A DNA stretch of 64,000 bases from an uncultured Actinomycetes bacterium (GTDB taxonomy: Bacteria > Actinomycetota > Actinomycetes > Actinomycetales > Microbacteriaceae), in NCBI GenBank assembly GCA_903920435.1, contig CAIXMB010000098.1, positions 58,880 through 122,879 on the forward strand, in the 5' to 3' direction. The notes beneath the pieces were generated by a model. It was given only the letters and a program-made list of their open reading frames with translations. It was not told the DNA's origin and searched no databases. Positions 35,035 to 43,330 of the stretch are shown piece after piece; position 1 is the first letter of the stretch; each line of letters opens with the position of its first letter. The position numbers and the translations under genes are program-made.

Positions 35035-36405
35035 GTGAGCGCCACACCCGAGCAGCTGGCACGCGTCCAGGATCCGTCGACTCCCGCCATCGAACTGCAA
35101 GCCCTCGCGGCCGCTGAGCCCGAGCTGTGGCCGGCGATCGTCGCGCACCCCAACGTGTATCCCGATCTGGTCGCCTGGATCCAGGCGAGCTCCCCGGCGG
35201 CGCCGGTCGTGCCTGAGCCCGAGGCCGTCGCACCCGTCGAGTACGCCCCTACGACGCCGCTCCAGACCACGCCCCTCGACCATGCCCCGACCGAGGCCCT
35301 CACCCCGGTCGCCGTCACTCCGCGTGAACCCCGCCCGCCATTCGACTTCGCGGGCTGGATCAAGCAGCACGGGCGAATCCTCATCATCTCGGGCGCCGGC
35401 GTCGTGGCGGCGGTCATCGTGCTCGTGCTCGTGCTGACCCTCGTGGTCGCGCCGCAGCAGCGGGCCGCGGAGGAAGCGGCAGCGGCCGCCGCCGCCCTCG
35501 ACAAGGCCTCAGGCAAGTTCGACTCCGCCGTGAAGCGGTGCGAGTTGCTGAACAAGGGCTTCACCACCGCCCTCGCGACTGCGCAGGAGGAACTGGCCGT
35601 CGACCCCGCCCTGCTCGACGATCAGAGTGTTCTCGCCGCCCTCGCGAGCGAGATCGACGAAGCATCGGCAACCGAGCCGTGCTCCGCGGTGACGATGGCA
35701 GCCGAGATCGCGGAGATCGAGAAGCAGACCGGCACGATCACCGACGATGCCGACCGCGTGGAGCTTGCCACTGCGGGCCTCACCAATGCGACGAACGACG
35801 TGCTTAACAGCATTGCCGCCAAGGAGGCCGCCGCCGCCGCGGCAGCCGAGGTCGAGCGCCAGCAGCAGGCGGCGCTCCTCGCGGCGCGCACCTGGACCAT
35901 GTCGAACGCCAACGGCTACGCCTTCACCGGAACCCTCGATGTCTCGGGCCCCACGACGTCGTTCTCGTACGGCGACTACACGCTCGGCGCTTCGTGCACG
36001 TTCGATGCGGCAACCGACATCGCGGTGCCGGTGAAGCTGACCGTCACGGCGACGACGCAGGGCTTCGACACCGAGATCAGCGCGCTCGTCACCCTTTCGC
36101 AGTCGGGAAAGAGCCAGCCGCACGAGGTGGTCATCGAGGCGTACTACTCCGACGGCCCCGAGTGCCAGTCGCCGTCGTATGGAACCACCATCCTCAACGG
36201 GGTGCACTGGGAGGAGCCCTTCGCCACCGGCAAACAGGGTGCCCACCAGTTCGTCGTCATCATCCGGGACTGGAAGACCCCGGCGACGCCGAGCGGCGAT
36301 ACGGCCTTCCTGTCGGTGCTCCGGCTAACCGTCGCGGGCGGCCAGAGCAGCGATTACACGACCGCGGACCGCAAGATGGTGCTGCTGACCAACGAGGCGC
36401 GGTAG
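35035..36405 (+). CDS. membrane protein with LRV-like N-terminal domain
   Basis: This 456-residue protein has no assigned function. Residues 1-50 (EQLARVQDPSTPAIELQALAAAEPELWPAIVAHPNVYPDLVAWI) look like the variant leucine-rich (LRV-type) helical module. A Pro/Val/Thr linker (51-110) leads to one membrane helix (ILIISGAGVVAAVIVLVLVL), an Ala-rich coiled region (about 145-290) and a C-terminal beta-rich domain with two or more cysteines (DYTLGASCTFD, SDGPECQSPSYG). Topology is probably N-terminus inside and large C-terminal part outside. GTG 35035 fits a leaderless promoter. Confidence 0.75.
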   Translation: MSATPEQLARVQDPSTPAIELQALAAAEPELWPAIVAHPNVYPDLVAWIQASSPAAPVVPEPEAVAPVEYAPTTPLQTTPLDHAPTEALTPVAVTPREPRPPFDFAGWIKQHGRILIISGAGVVAAVIVLVLVLTLVVAPQQRAAEEAAAAAAALDKASGKFDSAVKRCELLNKGFTTALATAQEELAVDPALLDDQSVLAALASEIDEASATEPCSAVTMAAEIAEIEKQTGTITDDADRVELATAGLTNATNDVLNSIAAKEAAAAAAAEVERQQQAALLAARTWTMSNANGYAFTGTLDVSGPTTSFSYGDYTLGASCTFDAATDIAVPVKLTVTATTQGFDTEISALVTLSQSGKSQPHEVVIEAYYSDGPECQSPSYGTTILNGVHWEEPFATGKQGAHQFVVIIRDWKTPATPSGDTAFLSVLRLTVAGGQSSDYTTADRKMVLLTNEAR

Positions 36406-36414
36406 CGCCCGACG

Positions 36415-36444
36415 TTTGCATTGCACCACCGGCCCCCGTACCAT
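36415..36444 (+). promoter_or_regulatory. possible rpmB operon promoter
   Basis: TTTGCA (36415-36420) and TACCAT (36439-36444) are 18 bases apart, about 155 bases before rpmB. The match is modest. No Zur-like dyad is present in this leader. Confidence 0.35.
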
Positions 36445-36600
36445 GTACAGGTTGGCCATTTCCGGCCAGCAGTGTGCCTCCCACGAACTGCGTTGACCAG
36501 ACGCTTCCGGGATCAAGGCATGCCGACAAGTGATCTTGGGTAGAAGTCAGCGCTGGCTCACAGCGCGAGCTCCTACGGTAACCAGAACAGGAGTACACCC

Positions 36601-36837
36601 ATGGCTGCAACATGCCAGGTGACCGGAGCCGTTCCCGGCTTCGGGCACAACATCTCGCACTCGCACCGACGCACCAAGCGTCGTTTCGACCCGAACATCC
36701 AGAAGAAGAAGTACTACGTACCCTCGCTTCGCCGTAGCGTCACGCTCACGCTGTCCGCCAAGGGCATCAAGGTCATCGACTCGCGTGGCATCGAAGCAGT
36801 GGTCAAGGACCTCCTTGCCCGTGGGGAGAAGATCTAA
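36601..36837 (+). CDS. rpmB: 50S ribosomal protein L28
   Basis: This 78-residue large-subunit protein begins [20 protein letters not shown]. Only one cysteine is present, so the zinc-binding CxxC pairs of the C-plus form are missing. This is the zinc-independent type. It shares one base with the rpmG start (TAATG). The order L28-L33-S14 matches the actinobacterial cluster that, in several species, encodes zinc-free paralogues. Confidence 0.94.
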   Translation: MAATCQVTGAVPGFGHNISHSHRRTKRRFDPNIQKKKYYVPSLRRSVTLTLSAKGIKVIDSRGIEAVVKDLLARGEKI

Positions 36838-37004
36838 TGGCAAAGCAGCAGGACATTCGTCCGATCATCAAGCTCCGCTCGACGGCGGGCACCGGTTACA
36901 CCTACGTGACCAAGAAGAACCGTCGCAACAACCCCGACCGCCTGGTGCTCAAGAAGTATGACCCGGTCATCCGCCAGCACGTCGAATTCCGCGAGGAGCG
37001 CTAA
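36837..37004 (+). CDS. rpmG: 50S ribosomal protein L33
   Basis: This 55-residue protein ([38 protein letters not shown]) contains no cysteine, so it is the zinc-free form of L33. It overlaps the rpmB stop by one base and precedes rpsN by two. Confidence 0.95.
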   Translation: MAKQQDIRPIIKLRSTAGTGYTYVTKKNRRNNPDRLVLKKYDPVIRQHVEFREER

Positions 37005-37006
37005 CC

Positions 37007-37312
37007 ATGGCCAAGAAGAGCAAGATCGCCAAGAACGACCAGCGCAAGGTCATCGTCGCGCGTTACGCGGCGAAGCGCCTCGAGCTGAAGAAGGCACTCG
37101 TCGACCCGGCGGGTACCGACGAGTCGCGTGAGGCTGCGCGCCTCGGCCTGCAGAAGCTCCCCCGCAACGCCTCGCCCGTGCGCGTGCGCGGCCGCGACGC
37201 CATCGACGGACGCCCCCGTGGTTTCCTCTCGAAGTTCGGCGTTTCGCGTGTTCGCTTCCGCGATATGGCTCACCGGGGCGAATTGCCGGGAATCACCAAG
37301 TCAAGCTGGTAG
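37007..37312 (+). CDS. rpsN: 30S ribosomal protein S14, zinc-free long form
   Basis: This 101-residue S14 is of the long, zinc-independent type: no CxxC pair is present and the conserved C-terminal [19 protein letters not shown] is intact. Short zinc-binding S14 would have about 61 residues. Third gene of rpmB-rpmG-rpsN. Confidence 0.95.
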   Translation: MAKKSKIAKNDQRKVIVARYAAKRLELKKALVDPAGTDESREAARLGLQKLPRNASPVRVRGRDAIDGRPRGFLSKFGVSRVRFRDMAHRGELPGITKSSW

Positions 37313-37371
37313 ATTTCAGGGCGTTTACACCGCTTTACCAATAACTGCATGAGGTCCGAGGAGGACATCCC

Positions 37372-37662
37372 ATGGCTGACAAGTCACTAAACCGTACCGA
37401 GTTCGTCGCGGCAGTCGCCGCTGAGTCTGGCCAGAGCCAGGCCGCCGTCAGCACTGTTGTCGACGCCTTCTTCGCCGTCATGTCGAAGTCGGTCGGCGAC
37501 GGCACGAAGGTCTCCATCCCCGGGTGGCTCGCCGTCGAGCGCACCAGCCGTGCCGCTCGCACGGGCCGCAACCCGCAGACCGGTGAGACCATCCAGATCA
37601 AGGCGAGCAACGGCGTGAAGATCAGCGCCGGCAGCAAGCTCAAGGCCGCGGCCAAGGGCTAG
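37372..37662 (+). CDS. HU-family DNA-binding protein
   Basis: This 96-residue histone-like protein begins MADKSLNRTEFVAAVAAESG and has the DNA-arm region TSRAARTGRNPQTGETIQI. It lacks the long Lys/Ala-rich C-terminal tail of mycobacterial HupB, so it is a plain HU. ATG follows GAGGAGGAC. It lies 59 bases after rpsN and has its own terminator. Confidence 0.93.
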   Translation: MADKSLNRTEFVAAVAAESGQSQAAVSTVVDAFFAVMSKSVGDGTKVSIPGWLAVERTSRAARTGRNPQTGETIQIKASNGVKISAGSKLKAAAKG

Positions 37663-37676
37663 TCTCTTTCATCACA

Positions 37677-37712
37677 CAAGAAGGCGGTGACCGTGAGGTC
37701 GCCGCCTTCTTG
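37677..37712 (+). terminator. terminator after hup
   Basis: An 11-base stem (CAAGAAGGCGG 37677-37687 with CCGCCTTCTTG 37702-37712) can extend inwards through GGTC pairing. The T tract is short. It starts 15 bases after the HU stop. Confidence 0.75.
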
Positions 37713-37748
37713 CGTTGGGGCCGAGCCATACTCCCAGCGGGCAGCGAA

Positions 37749-37754
37749 TACGAT
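37749..37754 (+). promoter_or_regulatory. -10 box for a leaderless transcript (37761 gene)
   Basis: TACGAT ends six bases before GTG 37761 but only three before ATG 37758, so it favours the GTG as start. Confidence 0.55.
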
Positions 37755-37760
37755 TGCATG

Positions 37761-39734
37761 GTGCCACGACTCGTACGGATCGCCGGCCCGGCGATCCTCC
37801 TCCTCACGGCACTGGCCGCGCTTCTCGCCTCCCTGGCCTACGGCGGCGGCGCGGATGCACCGCTCCTCGTCGATCCCGGCGCCGTGGTGCGGTACGGGCT
37901 TCCGATAGCCAAGCTCTTCGTCAACCTCGGCGGAGCGGGCGCGATCGGCGCCCTCGTGCTCGTGTGCTTCGCGCTCGACTCCGCCAAGCCCGAGTTCGGC
38001 CGCGCGCTCGACGTGGCTGCCGGCGCCGCAGCGGTGTGGACCGTCGCCTCGGCCTTCACCGGCTTCTACACATTCCTCACGGTGCTGCAGCAGCCCATCC
38101 GCTTCGACGACGCCTTCGGCGATGTGCTCGCGGGCTTCCTGACCGGTACAGAGCTCGGCCAGGCTTGGCTCGCGACCACACTCGTCGCGGCGGGCGTGAC
38201 GGTGCTGTGCTTCGCGGTGCGCAACCAGACGGTGCTCGTCTTCGTCACGGCGTTCGCGGTGGTCGGCCTGCTGCCCATGACGCTCCAAGGCCACCGCGGC
38301 GGCACCGCGCAGCACGACTCGGCGACGAGCGCGCTGTTCCTGCACATCCTCTTCGCGGGCATCTGGCTCGGCGGGCTCGTGACCCTCGCCATCCTCAAGC
38401 CCCTGCTCGACAAGGGCCGGCTCGGGGTCGTTCTCGCCCGGTACTCGACACTCGCCCTCGTGTGCTTCGTCGTGGTCGCGGCATCCGGGTATCTGAGCGC
38501 GGAGATCCGCGTCGACAACCTGGGCAACCTGCTCACGCCGTACGGCATCCTCGTCCTGGTCAAGACCGCGAGCCTGCTCGCGCTCGGCCTCTTCGGGGCG
38601 ATGCAGCGCCGCTACTTCATCGCACGGATGCACCGCAGCGCGGGCTCGGGCCGTGGCATCTTCTGGTGGATCATCGCCGCCGAGCTCGGGTTCATGGGCA
38701 TCGCCTCCGGCGTTGCCGCGGCCCTGGCGAAGACGGCCACGCCCGTGCCGGAAGTCGCGGCCTCCGATCTCGCAGACCCGACCCCGGCGGAGTTGCTCAC
38801 GGGCAGCCCGCTCCCGCCGCCGGTGAGCTTCGAGCGCCTGTTCACGCTGTGGAACTTCGACCTCATCTGGATTCTGATCTGCGCGTTCGGCATCTTCTTC
38901 TACCTCGCGGGCGTCTGGCGACTGCGCAAGCGCGGGGACGCGTGGCCCGTGCACCGCACGGTCCTGTGGGTCTTGGGCATGCTGCTGCTGTTCTACGTGA
39001 CCAACGGCGGCGTCAACGTGTACGAGCGGTTCCTGTTCTCGCAGCACATGCTCGCGCACATGGTGCTCGGCATGGCGGTGCCCGTGCTGCTGGTGCCGGG
39101 CGCGCCGATCACCCTCGCCCTGCGTGCGATCGCGAAGCGCGCGGATGGCAGCCGCGGCCCGCGCGAGTGGATCATGCTGCTCGTGCACTCCCGGCCGTTC
39201 ACGATCCTGGCGAACCCGCTGGTCGCGGCGGGGCTGTTCGCCGCCTCGCTCTGGGTGTTCTACTACACGCCCGTCTTCAGCTGGGCGACGACGAACCACC
39301 TCGGCCACGAGTGGATGGTCGTGCACTTCCTGCTCACGGGCTACCTCTTCGTGTCGGTGCTGATCGGCATCGACCCGTCTCCGCAGCGACCGCCGTACCC
39401 GGTTCGCCTGCTCATCCTGCTCGCGACGATGGCGTTCCACGCGTTCTTCGGCCTCGCGCTGATGTCGGGCTCCGGGCTGCTCCTGGCCGACTGGTACGGC
39501 GCCATGGGGTGGGACACGGGCGTCACGGCGCTCCAGGACCAGCAGGCCGGCGGCGGTATCGCGTGGAGCGTGGGCGAGATCCCCACCGTCGCCCTCGCAA
39601 TCGCGGTGGCGATCATGTGGTCGCGCAGCGACGACCGGGAGTCGAAGCGCTACGACCGCAAGGCCGACCGCGACGGCGACGCCGAGCTCGATGCGTACAA
39701 CGCCATGCTCGCCGAACGGGCGCGCCGCGGCTGA
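37761..39734 (+). CDS. CopD/CtaG fusion membrane protein
   Basis: This is a 657-residue protein with about 15 hydrophobic segments. The N-terminal half (to about 330) matches CopD-type copper-transport membrane proteins (for example LFLHILFAGIWLGGLVTLAIL), and the C-terminal half is a caa3-type CtaG domain (YERFLFSQHMLAHMVLGMAV, VHFLLTGYLFVSVLIG). The fusion is frequent in Actinobacteria and is thought to help copper delivery to cytochrome oxidase. Start GTG 37761 was chosen over ATG 37758 for its leaderless promoter. The C-terminus is charged. It ends one base before the convergent gene. Confidence 0.85.
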   Translation: MPRLVRIAGPAILLLTALAALLASLAYGGGADAPLLVDPGAVVRYGLPIAKLFVNLGGAGAIGALVLVCFALDSAKPEFGRALDVAAGAAAVWTVASAFTGFYTFLTVLQQPIRFDDAFGDVLAGFLTGTELGQAWLATTLVAAGVTVLCFAVRNQTVLVFVTAFAVVGLLPMTLQGHRGGTAQHDSATSALFLHILFAGIWLGGLVTLAILKPLLDKGRLGVVLARYSTLALVCFVVVAASGYLSAEIRVDNLGNLLTPYGILVLVKTASLLALGLFGAMQRRYFIARMHRSAGSGRGIFWWIIAAELGFMGIASGVAAALAKTATPVPEVAASDLADPTPAELLTGSPLPPPVSFERLFTLWNFDLIWILICAFGIFFYLAGVWRLRKRGDAWPVHRTVLWVLGMLLLFYVTNGGVNVYERFLFSQHMLAHMVLGMAVPVLLVPGAPITLALRAIAKRADGSRGPREWIMLLVHSRPFTILANPLVAAGLFAASLWVFYYTPVFSWATTNHLGHEWMVVHFLLTGYLFVSVLIGIDPSPQRPPYPVRLLILLATMAFHAFFGLALMSGSGLLLADWYGAMGWDTGVTALQDQQAGGGIAWSVGEIPTVALAIAVAIMWSRSDDRESKRYDRKADRDGDAELDAYNAMLAERARRG

Positions 39735-39735
39735 C

Positions 39736-40698
39736 CTACTGCGCCGCGATCAGAAGCTCGTCGTCGGGCAGGAACGTCACAAGGTAGCTGGAGCCGAACG
39801 GCACATCCTCGTCGAAGGTCGAGACCGTTCCGTCGAAGAGCGACCTGATGTCGACCTTGAGGTGCGCCGCGGCATCCGTGGGCGGCATGAGCCAGCTGCC
39901 CGGCGCGGTGCCGGGCACCAGGGTCACCTTGGGGTAGTGCGCGATCGACCAGGCCGGGGTGCTCGTGATGCGATTCGAGATCTGCTCGCCGAAGGGGCAG
40001 CCCGTGGGCTGCAGCACGGTCTGGGTGGCGCACTCGTCGAGGTACTCGTTGAGCTGGCGCTGCACTTCGCCGATGAACGTGTCGGTTGGCTGCATCGTCA
40101 CCGAGCCGATCACCGCGGCTCCCGGCTGGCTCGCAAGCACCTGCACCGGCGCGGCCTCGAGGTAGCGGGTGTCGCTTGCCAGCTCGTACGTGCCCGGCAC
40201 GAAGACGCGGTAGGGCGACGGGCGGTCCTGCTCGGGCGCCACCACGGCCACCCCGTTGACGGTGAACTCGGTGCCATGCCGTGGCAGCACCTGCAGCACG
40301 CCGAGCGGGCTGGACTCGAAGCTCCAGGTGGGGAACAGTCCGAGCAGGGTGCCCTGTGGGCGCACCGTGAAGGTGGACTCGCCCGACTTGCCCTCGGACG
40401 TGAACGAGTAGACGACGCGGTGGATGCCCTGCGCATCCGTGTCGTCGCTGACGAGCTCGAGGTCGGTGAGGTCGGGCAGTGCGGCGGCGGTGAGGAGGTC
40501 GTCGTTCGCGTCGCCCGAGGCCTGCGGGCCCACGAGCTCCAGGGCGCCGGCGACGTCGTGGCGCGCGAGGGAGTCGAGGTAGCTGCGCACGAAACCGCTC
40601 GCGCTGTAGAGCGTCGCGTTGAGCACGAGCACGGTGCCGCCGAACGCGGCGACGATGGCCGCCGCGGCGATCGACAGGATGATGAACTCGCGGCGCAT
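39736..40698 (-). CDS. membrane-anchored extracytoplasmic protein, unknown
   Basis: This 320-residue protein has one N-terminal helix (FIILSIAAAAIVAAFGGTVLVL) and a long outer domain without a lipobox. Two cysteines (DECATQTVLQPTGC) are close together. I do not recognise a family. The region just after the helix (FVRSYLDSLARHDVAGALELVG) resembles the small lumazine/NTF2-like start of many envelope proteins. ATG 40698 was preferred over ATG 40707 because a TANNNT box ends seven bases before it. It ends one base from the CopD/CtaG gene. Confidence 0.7.
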   Translation of the reverse strand: MRREFIILSIAAAAIVAAFGGTVLVLNATLYSASGFVRSYLDSLARHDVAGALELVGPQASGDANDDLLTAAALPDLTDLELVSDDTDAQGIHRVVYSFTSEGKSGESTFTVRPQGTLLGLFPTWSFESSPLGVLQVLPRHGTEFTVNGVAVVAPEQDRPSPYRVFVPGTYELASDTRYLEAAPVQVLASQPGAAVIGSVTMQPTDTFIGEVQRQLNEYLDECATQTVLQPTGCPFGEQISNRITSTPAWSIAHYPKVTLVPGTAPGSWLMPPTDAAAHLKVDIRSLFDGTVSTFDEDVPFGSSYLVTFLPDDELLIAAQ

Positions 40699-40705
40699 GG
40701 TCCCC

Positions 40706-40711
40706 ATCCTA
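40706..40711 (-). promoter_or_regulatory. -10 box for a leaderless transcript (40698 gene)
   Basis: On the minus strand TAGGAT ends seven bases before ATG 40698. It overlaps the alternative ATG at 40707, which therefore is unlikely to be used. Confidence 0.5.
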
Positions 40712-40759
40712 AATCGCACATCCGCCGCCGAGCCGAGCGGGCAGCGCCGCCGCCGCGGG

Positions 40760-40765
40760 TACAGT
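40760..40765 (+). promoter_or_regulatory. -10 box for a leaderless transcript (40772 gene)
   Basis: TACAGT ends six bases before GTG 40772. Confidence 0.65.
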
Positions 40766-40771
40766 GAAGCG

Positions 40772-42070
40772 GTGACTGAGGTTGTGCTGGCGCCCGAGCA
40801 GCAGGCGGTGTTCGACGCCATCGAGACCACGCTCGAGAACCTGTTCGTCACGGGCCGCGCGGGCACCGGCAAGTCGACCCTGCTGAACTACCTTTCCGAG
40901 AACACGTCGAAGCAGATCGTCATCTGCGCGCCGACCGGCGTGGCGGCCCTCAACGTGGGCGGCCAGACCATCCACTCGCTCTTCCGCCTGCCGATCGGCG
41001 TGATCGCCGACAACGACATCGACCAGTCGGCCGAGCTGCGCAAGCTGCTGAGCGCCATCGACACCCTCGTGATCGACGAGGTGTCGATGGTCAACGCCGA
41101 CCTCCTCGACGCCATCGACCGATCGCTGCGCCAGGCACGCGGCCGCCGCAACGAGGCGTTCGGCGGCGTGCAGGTCGTGCTGTTCGGCGACCCGTACCAG
41201 CTGGCGCCGGTTCCCGGTGAAGGCGACGAGCGCGCGTACTTCGAAGACCACTACCGGTCGATGTGGTTCTTCGACGCGAAGGTGTGGAACGACACCGACC
41301 TGACGATCTACGAGCTCACGAGCATCCACCGCCAGCACGAGGCCGAGTTCAAGTACATGCTCAACGCGGTGCGGCACGGCGGCGTGACCGCCGAGATCGC
41401 GGCGCGGCTCAACTCCGTCGGTGCCCGACCCGCCCCCACGGATGGCGCAATAACCCTCGCCTCGACGAACGGCATCGTCACCCGTATCAACGCGACAGAG
41501 CTCGCGCGCCTCCCCGGCCGGGTGCTCACGGCCCGCGCCGAGGTGAGCGGAGACTTCGGCGGCCGCGCCTTCCCCGCCGACGAAGCGCTCGAGCTCAAGC
41601 TCGGCGCGCGGGTGATGTTCCTGCGCAACGACAGCGGCAACGACGGCGGCATGCGCTGGGTCAACGGCAGCGTCGGCACCGTGACGAAGATCGACTCGAC
41701 GGTGTGGGTGGAGGTCGACGGCGAGCGGCACGAGGTGCGGCCCGCGGTGTGGGAGAAGTTCAAGTACAACTACTCGCCGCTCACCAAGTCGCTGCGCAAA
41801 GATGTCGTCGCCGAGTTCCAGCAGTTCCCGCTGCGCCTCGCGTGGGCGGTGACCATCCACAAGTCCCAGGGCAAGACCTACGACCGCGCGATCGTCGATC
41901 TCGGCCCACGCTCGTTCGCGCCCGGCCAGACCTACGTGGCCCTCAGCCGCATCAGCTCGCTCGACGGCCTGTACATGACGCGGCCGCTGCGGCCGAGCGA
42001 CATCATCGTCGACGAGAACGTGGTGCGCTTCATGTCGCGCGTGACCGCGATCCCGGCGATCCGCGCCTAA
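40772..42070 (+). CDS. PIF1-like helicase
   Basis: This is a 432-residue superfamily 1B helicase of the Pif1/RecD-like type. Motif I is GRAGTGKSTL (about 29-38), motif Ia APTGVAALNVGGQTIHSLF, motif II LVIDEVSMVNADLLD, motif III FGDPYQLAPV and the C-terminal motifs are TIHKSQGKTYDRAIVDLG and YVALSRISSLDGLYM. Pif1 proteins unwind DNA 5'-3' and resolve G-quadruplexes and other structures. It stands alone in a leaderless unit, convergent with heme oxygenase. There is no added nuclease or UvrD domain. Confidence 0.9.
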   Translation: MTEVVLAPEQQAVFDAIETTLENLFVTGRAGTGKSTLLNYLSENTSKQIVICAPTGVAALNVGGQTIHSLFRLPIGVIADNDIDQSAELRKLLSAIDTLVIDEVSMVNADLLDAIDRSLRQARGRRNEAFGGVQVVLFGDPYQLAPVPGEGDERAYFEDHYRSMWFFDAKVWNDTDLTIYELTSIHRQHEAEFKYMLNAVRHGGVTAEIAARLNSVGARPAPTDGAITLASTNGIVTRINATELARLPGRVLTARAEVSGDFGGRAFPADEALELKLGARVMFLRNDSGNDGGMRWVNGSVGTVTKIDSTVWVEVDGERHEVRPAVWEKFKYNYSPLTKSLRKDVVAEFQQFPLRLAWAVTIHKSQGKTYDRAIVDLGPRSFAPGQTYVALSRISSLDGLYMTRPLRPSDIIVDENVVRFMSRVTAIPAIRA

Positions 42071-42074
42071 GCCG

Positions 42075-42722
42075 CTAGGCGGCGGCCTTGGCTGCCGAGA
42101 GGTCGACGAACAGCTCGGTGTTGAACTTGTAGGCGGCGACGACCTCGTCGATCACGCGCTCGCGCTCCGCGTCATCCCACGCGACGGCGTCGAGCTGGTC
42201 GCGGTACGTCTCCTTGAACTCCTTCGGCTTCGCGATCTGGTCGAAAAGGTAGAAGCCGACACCGTTCGTCTCGAATCCGAACTGGCGCTGCATGAGCGTA
42301 CGGATGACCTGCCCGCCCGACAGGTCCCCGAGGTAGCGCGTGTAGTGGTGGGCGATGAAACCGCCGGCCCACCCCTCGGAGGCGATCTCGCGAACACGGT
42401 CGGCGTACCGCTGCGTCGTGGGCAGGGGAGCGATGAGCGACTTCCAGTCCGGGCCGATGAGGAACTCGAGGTCGTCCTCGATGGCCGGCAGGCGCGTGAG
42501 CTGGGCCGTGATGAACGGGGCGGCAGTCGCATCCGTCGCGAACTGGGCGGCCGCGGTCTCGATCGCCTCGTAGATGAAGTAGTGCTGGGCGACCAGGGCG
42601 ATGTAGTCCTGGCGCGTGCCCTTGCCGGTCATGAGGTCCTTCATGAAATCGGCGCCCTCACTGTCGCCGTGGTTGGTCCACGTGCGCTCGCGAAGGGCCT
42701 GCGAGAAGGGAATGACGCTCAA
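42075..42722 (-). CDS. heme oxygenase (biliverdin-producing)
   Basis: This 215-residue enzyme opens the heme ring to biliverdin, CO and iron, freeing iron. The proximal histidine is H18 in ERTWTNHGDSEG and the distal helix glycines are in GDLSGGQVIRT, both normal for HmuO. Translation begins at TTG 42722, preceded by AGGAGGA. A DtxR-type iron box lies 14 bases upstream, so induction by iron starvation is expected. Confidence 0.93.
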   Translation of the reverse strand: MSVIPFSQALRERTWTNHGDSEGADFMKDLMTGKGTRQDYIALVAQHYFIYEAIETAAAQFATDATAAPFITAQLTRLPAIEDDLEFLIGPDWKSLIAPLPTTQRYADRVREIASEGWAGGFIAHHYTRYLGDLSGGQVIRTLMQRQFGFETNGVGFYLFDQIAKPKEFKETYRDQLDAVAWDDAERERVIDEVVAAYKFNTELFVDLSAAKAAA

Positions 42723-42736
42723 GGGTCCTCCTAAGG

Positions 42737-42755
42737 GAAGGTTAGGTGACCCTAA
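42737..42755. promoter_or_regulatory. DtxR/IdeR-type iron box before heme oxygenase
   Basis: GAAGGTTAGGTGACCCTAA matches the 19-base DtxR consensus (TWAGGTWAGSCTWACCTWA) at about 15 of 19 positions by my count. It lies between 15 and 33 bases before the heme oxygenase start. The site is well placed to block transcription when iron is high. Confidence 0.75.
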
Positions 42756-42770
42756 GTGTAGCGGGAGCCG

Positions 42771-43304
42771 CTAGTGGTTGTGCCCGGGAACGGTGAACAG
42801 GTCGGTGTGCTCGCCGTGCGGCTGGGCGAAGAGTCCCGCTTCGGTCGCGGCGAGGGCGGGGGTGGTCAGGCCGGCCACGACCAGGGCGCCGAGGCCCAGG
42901 CCGAGGAGGTAGCGCGCGACGCTCGGGAAGGCGGGCGCGGCATCCGGATCCCGCTTCGAGCGGAGGTGGATGCCCAGCACCGCCACGGCGAAGAGCTCGA
43001 ACAGGCTCGCGACGGCGAGCGGGAGGAAACCCAGGGATGACGCGAGCTCGGGCGCCTCGGACACCGAGGAGGTGACGAGCAGGAGGGTCCACCCGGCGAC
43101 CGGGATGAGAGCCACCACGAGGGCGATGCGGGGGGCGGCGATGCGCTCGCGGGCGAAGGTGAGCACGCCCCAGCCGAACTCGGTGAGACCGAAGGCGGCC
43201 AGGACGAGCCCGAGTGCGAGAGGAGAGCCGATCACGAGCGCGAAGTGGATCAGGCCGGTGCCGATGGCGGCGAAGGCCAGCCAGGTCCTGGTGATCGTGG
43301 GCAT
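42771..43304 (-). CDS. membrane protein with His-rich C-terminus
   Basis: This 177-residue protein of unknown function has about five hydrophobic segments (for example LAFAAIGTGLIHFALVIG, LALGLVLAAFGLTEFGWG, LVVALIPVAGWTLLLVTSS, LLGLGLGALVVAGLTTP) and ends HGEHTDLFTVPGHNH, possibly a metal-binding tail. It is next to heme oxygenase on the same strand but begins after it, so it is upstream in another unit with the DUF4383 gene. A link to iron or copper is only a guess. Confidence 0.7.
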   Translation of the reverse strand: MPTITRTWLAFAAIGTGLIHFALVIGSPLALGLVLAAFGLTEFGWGVLTFARERIAAPRIALVVALIPVAGWTLLLVTSSVSEAPELASSLGFLPLAVASLFELFAVAVLGIHLRSKRDPDAAPAFPSVARYLLGLGLGALVVAGLTTPALAATEAGLFAQPHGEHTDLFTVPGHNH

Positions 43305-43330
43305 GTCGTCTCTCCTCCCGCGCCTCGCGG

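Noticed and set aside
36406..36600. Zur operator before the zinc-free ribosomal genes
   Set aside because: I looked for a TGATA-N5-TATCA-type dyad and found none, so I do not claim Zur control here.
37659..39440. A 593-codon minus-strand frame opposite CopD/CtaG
   Set aside because: Same reason: charged low-complexity translation opposite a well-supported membrane protein.
42720..42722. Frameshift or missing start in heme oxygenase because no ATG fits
   Set aside because: TTG with an AGGAGGA ribosome site gives the full family N-terminus.
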